A DNA stretch of 64,000 nt, taken from Streptomyces sp. HUAS ZL42. Lineage in GTDB: Bacteria > Actinomycetota > Actinomycetes > Streptomycetales > Streptomycetaceae. Position numbers and translations under genes: made by a program. Every line of letters starts with the position of its first letter. Position 1 is the stretch's first letter. The stretch lies in NCBI RefSeq assembly GCF_040782645.1, contig NZ_CP160403.1:4375001-4439000 (forward strand), read 5' to 3'. The notes beneath the pieces were generated by a model, which was not told the DNA's origin, searched no databases, and was given only the letters and a program-made list of their open reading frames with translations. This document shows positions 25,457 through 35,166 of this stretch, one piece after another.

Positions 25457-27052
25457 TCAGACGGCTTCGACGACCGGTGCCTGCGCCGCCGTACCGTCCG
25501 CCGGACCCTCGGACGGCTTCTGCGGTCCGCTCCGCAGGGCGACCTCCTTCACGAACACGGCCGCCACCAGCGCGACCACCGCCACCACGGCCCCCAGCAG
25601 GAATGCCGAGTGCGTGCCGGCCGACACCGCGTGCTGGTACGCCTCCCGTGCCACCGCGGGCAGCTTCGCCAGGCTCGCCGCGTCCAGCTGCGCGGACTGC
25701 TCGGTCACCTCGGAGCCCAGCGCACCGGCCCGCTCGGCCATGACGTCCTGGACCCGGTTGTTGAACAGCGCGCCCATGATGGCCACACCGAAGGAGGAGC
25801 CGAGCGTACGGAACAGGGTGGTGGACGAGGACGCGACGCCCATGTCCTTCATCTCCACGCTGTTCTGCGCGACGAGCATGGTGATCTGCATCAGGCAGCC
25901 CATGCCGAGACCGACGACGGCCATGAACACACCGGAGGTCAGGCGGCTGGTACCGGTGTCCATCGTCGACAGCAGATACAGCCCGACGATCATCAGCGCG
26001 CTGCCGACGACCGGGAAGATCTTGTAACGGCCCGTGCCGGTGGTCACGCGGCCCGCGACCATCGACGTCACGAGCATCGCGCCGAGCATCGGCAGGAGCA
26101 GCAGTCCGGAGTTGGTCGCGGAGGCACCCTGCACGGACTGCTGGTACAGCGGCAGGAAGAGGGTCGCGCCGAACATCACGAAACCGGTGATGAAGCCGAT
26201 GAGCGACATCAGCGTGAAGTTGCGGCTGCGGAAGATGTGCAGCGGCACGATCGGCTCGGCGGCCCGGGTCTGCCAGAACACGAATCCGACCAGCGCGGCG
26301 ACACCGATCCCGATGAGCTCCATGATCCGCGCGGAGCTCCACGCGTACTCCGTACCGCCCCAGGTGGTGACGAGCACGATGGAGGTGATGCCGACGGTCA
26401 GCAGCGCGGCGCCGAGGTAGTCGATGCGCGCCTCTGCACGCTTCTTCGGCAGGTGCAGGACCACACTGATCAGGGCCAGCGAGACCGCGCCGAGCGGCAG
26501 GTTGATGTAGAAGGACCAGCGCCAGCCCCAGTTGTCGGTGATGGTGCCGCCGACGAGCGGTCCGGCGATCATCGCGATCGCCATCACGCCGGCCATCATG
26601 CCCTGGTACTTGCCGCGTTCCCGCGGCGGAATCAGGTCACCGATGATCGCCATGACGCCGACCATCAGACCGCCGGCGCCGAGGCCCTGCACGGCGCGGA
26701 AGCCGATGAGCTCCCCCATGTTCTGGGCCATGCCGCTCAGCGCGGACCCGATCAGGAAGATCACGATCGACGTCATGAACGAGCCCTTGCGCCCGTACAT
26801 GTCGCCGAGCTTGCCCCAGATCGGGGTGGCGGCCGCCGTCGCGAGCGTGTAGGCCGTCACCACCCAGGACAGGTGCTCCAGCCCGCCGAGCTCGCCCACG
26901 ATCGTCGGCATCGCGGTGCCCACGATCATGTTGTCGAGCATCGCGAGCATCATCGTGATCATCAGGGCGAGCAGGACGACCCGCACGCTCCTGACCTGTT
27001 TGCCAACAGGCTGTTCGCCCGTGGCTGTCTCTGGTGTCTGTGTGTCCGCCAT
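25457..27052 (-). CDS. MFS multidrug efflux transporter, EmrB/QacA (DHA2) family
   Basis: A 531-residue proton-driven exporter with about 14 transmembrane helices. Motif C of antiporters is visible as GWRWSFYINLPLG (family-specific), motif A as GKLGDMYGRKGSF after helix 2, and the conserved acidic residue in MLAMLDNMIVGTAMPTI. ATG 27052 has GGGGGAG eight bases upstream. It is divergent from a TetR gene, with a near-perfect large inverted repeat between them. A candidate promoter (TTGACG, 18 bp, TACCTT on the minus strand) has its -35 inside the right repeat arm, so the TetR protein should repress it. Confidence 0.95.
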   Translation of the reverse strand: MADTQTPETATGEQPVGKQVRSVRVVLLALMITMMLAMLDNMIVGTAMPTIVGELGGLEHLSWVVTAYTLATAAATPIWGKLGDMYGRKGSFMTSIVIFLIGSALSGMAQNMGELIGFRAVQGLGAGGLMVGVMAIIGDLIPPRERGKYQGMMAGVMAIAMIAGPLVGGTITDNWGWRWSFYINLPLGAVSLALISVVLHLPKKRAEARIDYLGAALLTVGITSIVLVTTWGGTEYAWSSARIMELIGIGVAALVGFVFWQTRAAEPIVPLHIFRSRNFTLMSLIGFITGFVMFGATLFLPLYQQSVQGASATNSGLLLLPMLGAMLVTSMVAGRVTTGTGRYKIFPVVGSALMIVGLYLLSTMDTGTSRLTSGVFMAVVGLGMGCLMQITMLVAQNSVEMKDMGVASSSTTLFRTLGSSFGVAIMGALFNNRVQDVMAERAGALGSEVTEQSAQLDAASLAKLPAVAREAYQHAVSAGTHSAFLLGAVVAVVALVAAVFVKEVALRSGPQKPSEGPADGTAAQAPVVEAV

Positions 27053-27076
27053 CGTTCCCACTCCCCCGGCGCTCCT

Positions 27077-27148
27077 ACTTACTTGCCGCCCGGCTAGTTC
27101 ACTACACTGGGGAAGGTAGACTCCTAACTAGCCGGGCGTCAAGTAAGT
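27077..27148. promoter_or_regulatory. divergent operator pair: 23 bp inverted repeat with one mismatch
   Basis: The left arm is 27077-27099 (begins ACTTACTTGCCGCCCGG) and the right arm 27126-27148 (ends GTCAAGTAAGT). They are reverse complements with a single mismatch, 26 bp apart. Each arm is itself an imperfect palindrome around GCCGGGC, with outer ACT/AGT symmetry, as in TetR operators. Arm centres are 49 bp apart. The exporter's candidate -35 (27142-27137) lies within the right arm. This fits two repressor sites covering both divergent promoters. Confidence 0.8.
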
Positions 27149-27175
27149 TTTCCGGAAAGCGCGGGAGCGGGGAGG

Positions 27176-27772
27176 ATGGGTCACACCATGGACGGCACCA
27201 GGCAGCGGCGCCGCGGGAACACCCGCCAGCGCATCCAGGACGTGGCCCTCGAACTCTTCGCCGAGCAGGGCTACGAGAAGACCTCTCTGCGCGAGATCGC
27301 CGAGCGCCTCGAGGTCACGAAGGCGGCGCTGTACTACCACTTCAAGACCAAGGAAGAGATCATCGTCAGCATCTTCGAGGATCTGACGAAGCCGATCGAG
27401 AACCTGATCGAGTGGGGCAGGCAGCAGCCGCACACGCTCGAGACGAAGCACGAACTCGTACGCCGCTACAGCGAGACCCTGGCCGAGGCGGCCCCGCTCT
27501 TCCGCTTCATGCAGGAGAACCAGGCGACGGTACGGGAACTGAGCATCGGCGAGATGTTCAAGAACCGCATGCTGGGCATGCGCGACATCATCATCGATCC
27601 CGACGCCGACCTGGTGGACCAGGTGCGCTGCATCAGCGCCCTGTTCACGATGCACGCCGGGATGTTCCTGCTGAAGGACCTCGAAGGCGACCCCGAGGAC
27701 AAGCGCAAGGCAGTCCTCGAGGTCGCCACGGATCTGGTGACCCAGGCCCATCGGGGCGGGGAACAGCCTTAG
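27176..27772 (+). CDS. TetR-family repressor of the adjacent exporter
   Basis: A 198-residue regulator. The HTH spans about residues 28-56 (SLREIAERLEVTKAALYYHFKTKEEI in pieces) after helix 1 RIQDVALELFAEQGYEKTS. The remainder is the helical ligand-binding domain. ATG 27176 has GGGAG at 8 nt; a second ATG at 27188 is also possible. The divergent exporter and the double operator between them make autoregulation and exporter control very likely. Its stop overlaps that of the M23 peptidase by 4 bp (27769-27772). The inducer is unknown, presumably an exported compound. Confidence 0.93.
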   Translation: MGHTMDGTRQRRRGNTRQRIQDVALELFAEQGYEKTSLREIAERLEVTKAALYYHFKTKEEIIVSIFEDLTKPIENLIEWGRQQPHTLETKHELVRRYSETLAEAAPLFRFMQENQATVRELSIGEMFKNRMLGMRDIIIDPDADLVDQVRCISALFTMHAGMFLLKDLEGDPEDKRKAVLEVATDLVTQAHRGGEQP

Positions 27773-28341
27773 AGGGTCACGCCCTTGGAGCGCAGGAAGC
27801 GGACCGGGTCGATGGCCGAGCCGTAGTTCGGGCTCGTACGGATCTCGAAGTGCAGGTGGGGCCCGCTGGAGTTGCCGGTGTTGCCCGACCGGGCTATGTG
27901 CTGACCGGTCTTGACGACCTGACCGACCTTCACGTCGACGCGGGACAGGTGGGCGTACTGCGAGTAGATCCCGTTGCCGTGCTTGATGACGACGGCGTTG
28001 CCGTAGGCGGGGCCGTCGCCGGCGCCGTTGCCGCCGGCCTTGACCACGGTGCCGCCGTGCGCGGCCATCACGTCGGTGCCGCTCGGCACGGCGAAGTCCT
28101 GCCCGCTGTGCGTGGACTGCCACATGGCGCCGGACTGGTGGAAGCTGGCGCTCAGCTTGTACTTCTTCACCGGGTCGACCCACGAGGAGGCCGACACGGC
28201 CGACTTGGCGGTGGTGGCCTCCGCGGCCGACGCGACCCCGGCTCCCAGCACGACAGACGCACCGAGGGCGGCGGCCACAACAGCCGCGCGGGTGCGGAGG
28301 ACGGACGTACGGGAAGAACGGGAAGACACGCGCTGGGACAT
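27769..28341 (-). CDS. secreted M23-family metallopeptidase (peptidoglycan hydrolase)
   Basis: A 190-residue cell-wall endopeptidase. Signal peptide residues 1-40 have a basic start, the hydrophobic stretch AAVVAAALGASVVLGAGVASA and a cleavage site after ASA. The LytM domain has the zinc ligands HSGQDF (H-x3-D) and HLHFEIR (HxH), plus YAHLSR. There is no separate wall-binding module. ATG 28341 has TGAGG upstream. A long (526 bp) intergenic region separates it from the divergent acid phosphatase gene, suggesting a structured leader or complex control. Confidence 0.94.
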   Translation of the reverse strand: MSQRVSSRSSRTSVLRTRAAVVAAALGASVVLGAGVASAAEATTAKSAVSASSWVDPVKKYKLSASFHQSGAMWQSTHSGQDFAVPSGTDVMAAHGGTVVKAGGNGAGDGPAYGNAVVIKHGNGIYSQYAHLSRVDVKVGQVVKTGQHIARSGNTGNSSGPHLHFEIRTSPNYGSAIDPVRFLRSKGVTL

Positions 28342-28867
28342 CGAAACCTCAGGGGGTCGGGGGCAGAAGAACCATCCGGCGCACAGCCATTCGCCGGGTG
28401 GGCCATCCCTTGGTACCCCCCGGACCCACATACGCCCAAACGTGTGATCTACGACTAAACCTAGTACATCGCCCCGAAATTACGCACTTCTTGACAGAAG
28501 TGCCATCGCGGCTAATCCGCCCATGGAGCGGGGATTGCCCACCACATGGGAGGCTAAAATTCCGTTTTGCCCCAGAATCCCCCACCACTATTCAGCCTAG
28601 TAACGGACAAATCGCCTGTGCGGCATGTCACCGGGCACCTAGATCAAAGGGCCTCGGAGTGTGACGGGGGCTACGTAAGCCCCAATCGCGGGTGGGTCGC
28701 GGGAAGTTGACTGACTGTGAGCCTCACCACAAACGCCGACCGACCCATGTGACCGGCCTCTCATCCGCCGCTACCGTCCAGTAACCCGCTGGTCCCCCTC
28801 AAGCCACTCCCACCCATCAGCATGCCCACGACACAGGCAGCGCACGGACGCGAGAGGACCCCCACAC
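28342..28867. other. 526 bp divergent intergenic region, M23 peptidase / acid phosphatase
   Basis: No gene is seen. It is AT-richer in its middle (28440-28620) than the surrounding coding DNA. It holds a hairpin 28373-28400 (CATCCGGCG..CGCCGGGTG) in the likely leader of the M23 gene and a perfect operator-like palindrome at 28484-28503. I compared it with the ydaO c-di-AMP riboswitch, which controls wall hydrolases in this genus, and could not align the conserved blocks. Confidence 0.6.
28484..28503. promoter_or_regulatory. perfect palindrome GCACTTCT-TGAC-AGAAGTGC
   Basis: Two 8 bp arms with a 4 bp spacer, in the middle of the divergent region and about 145 bp from the M23 start. It contains a TTGACA on the plus strand. 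This is a likely operator for an unidentified regulator. Confidence 0.55.
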
Positions 28868-29503
28868 ATGACCAGACGCACCTGGACGCGCCGCATCGGC
28901 ATGACCGCCGTTGCCACGGCCGCCGTCACGGCGATGGCCGTTTCCACCGGCGCCCAGGCCGCGACGGCCACCAGCACCTCCACCGTCGCCACCACGGCCG
29001 CCGCGGAGGACGTCGACTACGCCACCTGGCAGAACGACTGCCAGACGGTGATGGACCAGGCGCTGCCGTATCTCAAGCAGCGCATCGCCGCCGCCAAGCC
29101 GGGCGAGAAGCAGGCGATCGTCTTCGACATCGACAACACCACCCTGGAGACCGACTTCGGCTTCAGCTACCCGCAGCCGGCCAACAAGCCGGTCCTGAAC
29201 GTCGCCAAGTACGCCCAGGAGCACGGGGTCTCCCTGTTCTTCGTCACCGCTCGGCCGGGCATCATCTACTCGTTCACCGACTACAACCTCAAGTACGTCG
29301 GCTACAACGTCTCCGGTCTCTACGTCCGCGGCCTCATCGACCTCTTCAAGGATGTCGCCGCCTACAAGACGGCCCAGCGCGTCGACATCGAGAACAAGGG
29401 CTACACGATCATCGCGAACATAGGCAACAGCGCCACCGACCTGTCGGGCGGTCACGCCGAGAAGACCTACAAACTGCCGGACTACAACGGGCAGTTGTCC
29501 TGA
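28868..29503 (+). CDS. secreted HAD-family acid phosphatase (class IIIB type)
   Basis: A 211-residue exported phosphatase. The signal peptide is residues 1-33 (MTRRTWTRRIGMTAVATAAV, cleavage near AQA). HAD motif I is VFDIDNTTLE (nucleophile Asp near residue 92), motif II is FFVTARPG, and motif IV is probably NIGNSATDL. It would release phosphate from organic esters outside the cell. ATG 28868 is preceded by GAGAGGA. No PHO box could be recognised upstream, so phosphate control is unproven. It ends at a 20 bp perfect terminator stem. Confidence 0.9.
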   Translation: MTRRTWTRRIGMTAVATAAVTAMAVSTGAQAATATSTSTVATTAAAEDVDYATWQNDCQTVMDQALPYLKQRIAAAKPGEKQAIVFDIDNTTLETDFGFSYPQPANKPVLNVAKYAQEHGVSLFFVTARPGIIYSFTDYNLKYVGYNVSGLYVRGLIDLFKDVAAYKTAQRVDIENKGYTIIANIGNSATDLSGGHAEKTYKLPDYNGQLS

Positions 29504-29508
29504 CCCGA

Positions 29509-29555
29509 AAAAGGGGGCTGCCCCGGGACTTTCCGTCCCGGGGCAGCCCCCTTTT
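29509..29555. terminator. strong bidirectional terminator, acid phosphatase / clpC
   Basis: A perfect 20 bp stem (29509-29528 with 29536-29555) with AAAA on one side and TTTT on the other and a 7 nt loop. It works for both converging genes and is one of the few here with a T run. Confidence 0.92.
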
Positions 29556-29578
29556 CGTGTTCAGGCCGAGCGAAGCGC

Positions 29579-32104
<2,526 letters not shown>

Positions 32105-32171
32105 CGTTAATCGCTCCTCAGAGCGGTCAGGCAGTGGGGGGAACTTCCCCTCCCTGTCCTTCCGCAGCTTA

Positions 32172-32188
32172 GTCCCGCAAGCGGGGAC
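32172..32188. promoter_or_regulatory. inverted repeat upstream of clpC
   Basis: GTCCCGC and GCGGGGAC flank two bases, about 70-85 bp upstream of the clpC start. It may be an operator for a protein-quality regulator such as ClgR, but I could not confirm a known consensus. The rest of the 440 bp clpC/32545 spacer holds another 6 bp-arm repeat at 32297-32315 (GGTGGT..ACCACC) and no evident gene. Confidence 0.4.
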
Positions 32189-32544
32189 CGCTCATTCCAA
32201 CTGCCGACACCGGACCGAGAACCAACACTGCCTCCTGACCCCGAACGCCGACATATGCTCCAACCCGATGGTGCGAGACGATGTTCCCGCAGGCCAGGTG
32301 GTTACCCTCACCACCACTACGCCGATGGCGAACGTGAGACGCCCTTCCCTGCGTGTCGCCCCCTCCCACTAGGGATGTCTTACCCGCTGGGACTGACACT
32401 CCATGCGGCGCGCACCGGTTCCCTCCGCTACGGGCGAACAACCTTGCGCCTCCCGGCACCCCTGCGCGCCCCCGATTCGGCACTCTGTGCAGTCATGGGT
32501 CCACCCAGCGTAACCCGCACGCGCTTCCGGCGGTTGCGACTGGC

Positions 32545-33219
32545 ATGGCCGGCCCAGTCCTCCCGATCATCACGCTCCCCCTGCCCCGCCGTCCGCTCGA
32601 GGTGAGCGATCAGGTCCGGCGGTGGTACGAGAACGAACTGGGCTGGGCGACAGTGCCCGCGAGCCCCGGGGATCCCGGAATGCGGATTCGGCTTCGCGTG
32701 GGCGTGCGCTTCGACGTGCTGGATGTGCCGGCCGAGGCCGGACTCGTGGGGCTGCGGCGCCTGGGGCCGGACTCTCCGGTGGCCCTGCGGGGGGAGCGGA
32801 TGCGGCTGCTGGTGGCCGCGGGCAGCGCGGACGAGATGCCGGGACTCCTGGACTGGCTGGAGTGGGGGTCGCTGCCGCTGGACATGGTGGCCGTGGGAGC
32901 AGGCGGGACGATGGAAGCGCCGCTGCCTCCCGGTGCCGTGCCTCCTGGCGCGCCCGTGTCTCCCGGCCCCGGGACGGCCGGAACGCGGCCGCTGCCACCG
33001 GACCCCGTCACAGACCCCGTCACACCTCTGCAGGGGGCCGCCGTGTGGCTGCGGCCCCCCGTGCCCGGGTGCGAGGTCGAGGCCTCGCTGCCGACGCTGT
33101 CGGCCATGGGGGGCGACGGGAGCGCCCCCGATCTCGTACGACTCGTGGACACGATGGCAACGCAGTGCCATCGGATCCGGCTGCGGCGCGGGTGCGCCCA
33201 GCCGTCGGCCTTCTCCTAG
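32545..33219 (+). CDS. conserved Streptomyces protein, prim-pol-like remnant
   Basis: A 224-residue protein that I remember only as a Streptomyces-conserved orphan next to lsr2. From memory its layout (LGWATVPASPGDPG, VRFDVLDVPAEAGLVGLRRL, LDWLEWGSLPLDMVAVG, AAVWLRPP) parallels the short proteins annotated as bifunctional DNA primase/polymerase N-terminal domains. The acidic catalytic residues of a true prim-pol are not clear, so it is more likely a binding domain. Residues 120-160 are Pro/Gly-rich. ATG 32545 is chosen at the onset of coding bias; no ribosome site is seen. It converges with lsr2. Confidence 0.65.
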   Translation: MAGPVLPIITLPLPRRPLEVSDQVRRWYENELGWATVPASPGDPGMRIRLRVGVRFDVLDVPAEAGLVGLRRLGPDSPVALRGERMRLLVAAGSADEMPGLLDWLEWGSLPLDMVAVGAGGTMEAPLPPGAVPPGAPVSPGPGTAGTRPLPPDPVTDPVTPLQGAAVWLRPPVPGCEVEASLPTLSAMGGDGSAPDLVRLVDTMATQCHRIRLRRGCAQPSAFS

Positions 33220-33233
33220 GCCTCACGCCCCGA

Positions 33234-33572
33234 TCAGGCGTTGGCCTTCTCATAAGCCTCGCGAATGGACGCGGGAACACGGCCGCGGTCGTTGACCTCG
33301 TATCCGTTCTCCTTCGCCCATGCGCGGATCTGCGCGGTGTCCTGGCTGCCGCCGGAAGTGGCGGCACGCGCCTTTCCACGCCCACCCGAAGCACGGCCTC
33401 CGGTTCGACGACCGCCCTTCACATAGGGCTCGAGAAGGCTGCGCAGCTTGTCCGCATTGCCAGTCGTGAGATCGATCTCGTACGTCTTGCCGTCCAGCGC
33501 GAACGTCACGGTCTCGTCTGCCTCGCCGCCGTCGAGGTCGTCGACAAGAAGGACCTGAACCTTCTGTGCCAC
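33234..33572 (-). CDS. lsr2: nucleoid-associated protein Lsr2
   Basis: An H-NS-like silencer that binds AT-rich, often foreign, DNA and bridges it. The 112-residue protein has the N-terminal oligomerisation domain (MAQKVQVLLVDDLDGGEADE), a basic Gly/Arg linker (GGRRTGGRASGGRG) and the C-terminal DNA-binding helices with the AT-hook-like loop DRGRVP (near residue 100). GTG 33572 is favoured over ATG 33587 because AAAGGAAA lies at good spacing and the protein then starts as known Lsr2. Its AT-rich upstream region with nested palindromes could allow autoregulation. Confidence 0.96.
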   Translation of the reverse strand: MAQKVQVLLVDDLDGGEADETVTFALDGKTYEIDLTTGNADKLRSLLEPYVKGGRRTGGRASGGRGKARAATSGGSQDTAQIRAWAKENGYEVNDRGRVPASIREAYEKANA

Positions 33573-33647
33573 CGGATTTCCTTTCATCGATAACGTGAGG
33601 ACCGGGGGGTCTGCGGCGTCCGCCGTTTCGCCGCCCCCTGTTATATG

Positions 33648-33685
33648 CAGTACTGCAGTACGTCGGAAAGCAAACCGCTTTTGCT
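33648..33685. promoter_or_regulatory. AT-rich palindromic region upstream of lsr2
   Basis: GCAGTACTGC (33648-33657) and GTACTGCAGTAC (33650-33661) are overlapping perfect palindromes. AGCAAA (33669-33674) and TTTGCT (33680-33685) form another inverted repeat. They lie 75-115 bp before the lsr2 start in a stretch unusually AT-rich for this genome, a plausible operator and Lsr2 nucleation site. Confidence 0.5.
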
Positions 33686-33767
33686 GGAAAAACACAAACC
33701 CCCGGCAGAGACCGGCAGCCCTCCCCGGTCCGGAAACGTGCGCGTTTCGGACATAGGGTCTTGTCGA

Positions 33768-34316
33768 TCACAGATGCAGAAGCATCCGGCTGTTGCCCAG
33801 GGTGTTCGGTTTCACTCGTTCGAGACCGAGGAACTCGGCGACGCCCTCGTCATAGGAACGCAGCAACTCCGCGTAGACATCGGTGTCGACAGGCGTCTCT
33901 CCGATCTCCACGAAGCCGTGCTTGCCGAAGAAGTCCACTTCGAAGGTCAGACAGAAAACGCGGCGAACGCCGAGCCAGCGCGCGGTGTGCAGCAACTTCT
34001 CCAGCAACTGATGACCGACGCCGGCGCCCTTCAGACCGGGCTTCACGGCGAGAGTGCGCACTTCCGCGAGGTCTTCCCACATGACGTGCAGTGCGCCGCA
34101 GCCGACCACCTCGGCGTTGTCGTCGCGTTCCGCCACCCAGAACTCCTGGATGGCCTCGTAAAGCGCCACCGTCGCTTTGTCGAGCAGGATGCCCTCGCGG
34201 ACGTACGCGTCAAGGAGTCGGCGCACGGCGGGAACATCGCTGGTCCGGGCCCGCCGGACGGTGATGGCTTTAGCCGTGACTTCGGGGCTCTCGGCGGAGG
34301 GGCTCTCTGCGGACAT
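33768..34316 (-). CDS. GNAT-family amino-acid N-acetyltransferase (N-acetylglutamate synthase-like)
   Basis: A 182-residue acetyl-CoA-dependent enzyme. After an 18-residue leader the GNAT fold runs VRRARTSDVPAVRRLLDAYV, then strands with VVGCGALHVMWEDLAEVRTLAV, the acetyl-CoA loop KGAGVGHQLLEKLL and VDFFGKHGFVEIG. The order matches the stand-alone N-acetylglutamate synthase of mycobacteria, so a role starting arginine synthesis is likely. It follows the blaI-like gene by 9 bp on the same strand. A TAGCGT that includes the blaI stop lies 6 nt before ATG 34316, possibly an internal leaderless promoter. Confidence 0.85.
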   Translation of the reverse strand: MSAESPSAESPEVTAKAITVRRARTSDVPAVRRLLDAYVREGILLDKATVALYEAIQEFWVAERDDNAEVVGCGALHVMWEDLAEVRTLAVKPGLKGAGVGHQLLEKLLHTARWLGVRRVFCLTFEVDFFGKHGFVEIGETPVDTDVYAELLRSYDEGVAEFLGLERVKPNTLGNSRMLLHL

Positions 34317-34325
34317 GAGCGGACG

Positions 34326-34769
34326 CTATCGCCCGCCGGCCTCCTGCGCCGAGCCGGGGTTGTCGCTTGCGGTATCGGAGCCGGTATCCCGCGGCGCTTC
34401 CGTCGTTTCCGGTCCTTGCACGATGCGTACGGCGTCCCGCAGCGCCTGTCGCTGTTCGTCGCTCATCATGCCGAAGAACGCGACAAGAGCTGCCGCAGGG
34501 TTGTCGCTCTGCGCCCAGGCGTCGTTCATCAGGGCGGCGGCGTAGGCGGCGCGGGTGGAGACCGCCTCATATCGATAGGCGCGCCCTTCCGCCTCGCGGC
34601 GCACCCAGCCCTTCTGATGGAGATTGTCCAAGACGGTCATCACCGTGGTGTACGCGATGGACCGTTCCCGCTGAAGGTCTTCCAGGACTTCTCGAACGGT
34701 CACGGGGCGGTTCCACTTCCACACCCGCGTCATGACCGCGTCTTCGAGTTCTCCCAATGGGCGAGGCAC
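34326..34769 (-). CDS. BlaI/MecI/CopY-family transcriptional repressor
   Basis: A 147-residue winged-helix repressor. The DNA-binding domain is residues 1-75 (LGELEDAVMTRVWKWNRPVT, then AYTTVMTVLDNLHQKGWVRRE). A dimerisation/cleavage region (ALVAFFGMMSDEQRQAL) follows, and an acidic tail ends it. In other bacteria such proteins control beta-lactamase or copper genes with a BlaR1 sensor protease. No M56 protease gene is near. GTG 34769 has a TATTGT 8 bp upstream. TAGTG motifs at 34782, 34806 and 34823 are possible half-sites. The GNAT gene is its only close partner. Confidence 0.88.
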   Translation of the reverse strand: MPRPLGELEDAVMTRVWKWNRPVTVREVLEDLQRERSIAYTTVMTVLDNLHQKGWVRREAEGRAYRYEAVSTRAAYAAALMNDAWAQSDNPAAALVAFFGMMSDEQRQALRDAVRIVQGPETTEAPRDTGSDTASDNPGSAQEAGGR

Positions 34770-34852
34770 AACTCAGAACAATAGTGGGAGATCTCGGCAA
34801 TGACGTAGTGAACCTGCGCTTTTAGTGGCAAACAGGAACGAAAAGGGGCGAA

Positions 34853-35026
34853 CTACTCTGCGTTCGAGGCCTGGCGGGTGCTCTCCGCGCGCGCGATGGC
34901 GGCGTCGACGGCGGCGTCCTCCTTGGCCTTGTTGGCGCCGCCCTGGGTCTTCACGATCACCCGGATCACACCGATGAAGAACACGGCCATGACGACCGGG
35001 GGCACGAGCGCTGAGACGTAGTCCAT
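34853..35026 (-). CDS. small single-pass membrane protein
   Basis: A 57-residue protein: one transmembrane helix (about 5-25, SALVPPVVMAVFFIGVIRVIV) and a charged Ala-rich cytoplasmic tail. No family is recognised, but the coding bias is strong. ATG 35026 is 6 nt after TACCCT with no Shine-Dalgarno, a leaderless arrangement. A longer start at 35113 would add an implausible Pro/Arg stretch. Confidence 0.72.
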   Translation of the reverse strand: MDYVSALVPPVVMAVFFIGVIRVIVKTQGGANKAKEDAAVDAAIARAESTRQASNAE

Positions 35027-35032
35027 GGATCC

Positions 35033-35038
35033 AGGGTA
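35033..35038 (-). promoter_or_regulatory. -10 box for leaderless small membrane protein
   Basis: TACCCT on the minus strand, 6 nt before ATG 35026. Confidence 0.5.
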
Positions 35039-35166
35039 GCCACGGGGGAGCGAGGGCCCGGGGCGGGGGCGGGCCGGGGCGGGGGCGCCCGGCACCGGAC
35101 GCCCCGGCGACATCGGGGGCTGGGGCGGTGTGGTGATGCCGCCGGGTGCGGGGGCCGGGGGGCGGC

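Noticed and set aside
28342..28640. A ydaO c-di-AMP riboswitch upstream of the M23 peptidase
   Set aside because: Expected from genus biology, but I could not align the conserved ydaO blocks. Left as an unassigned leader.
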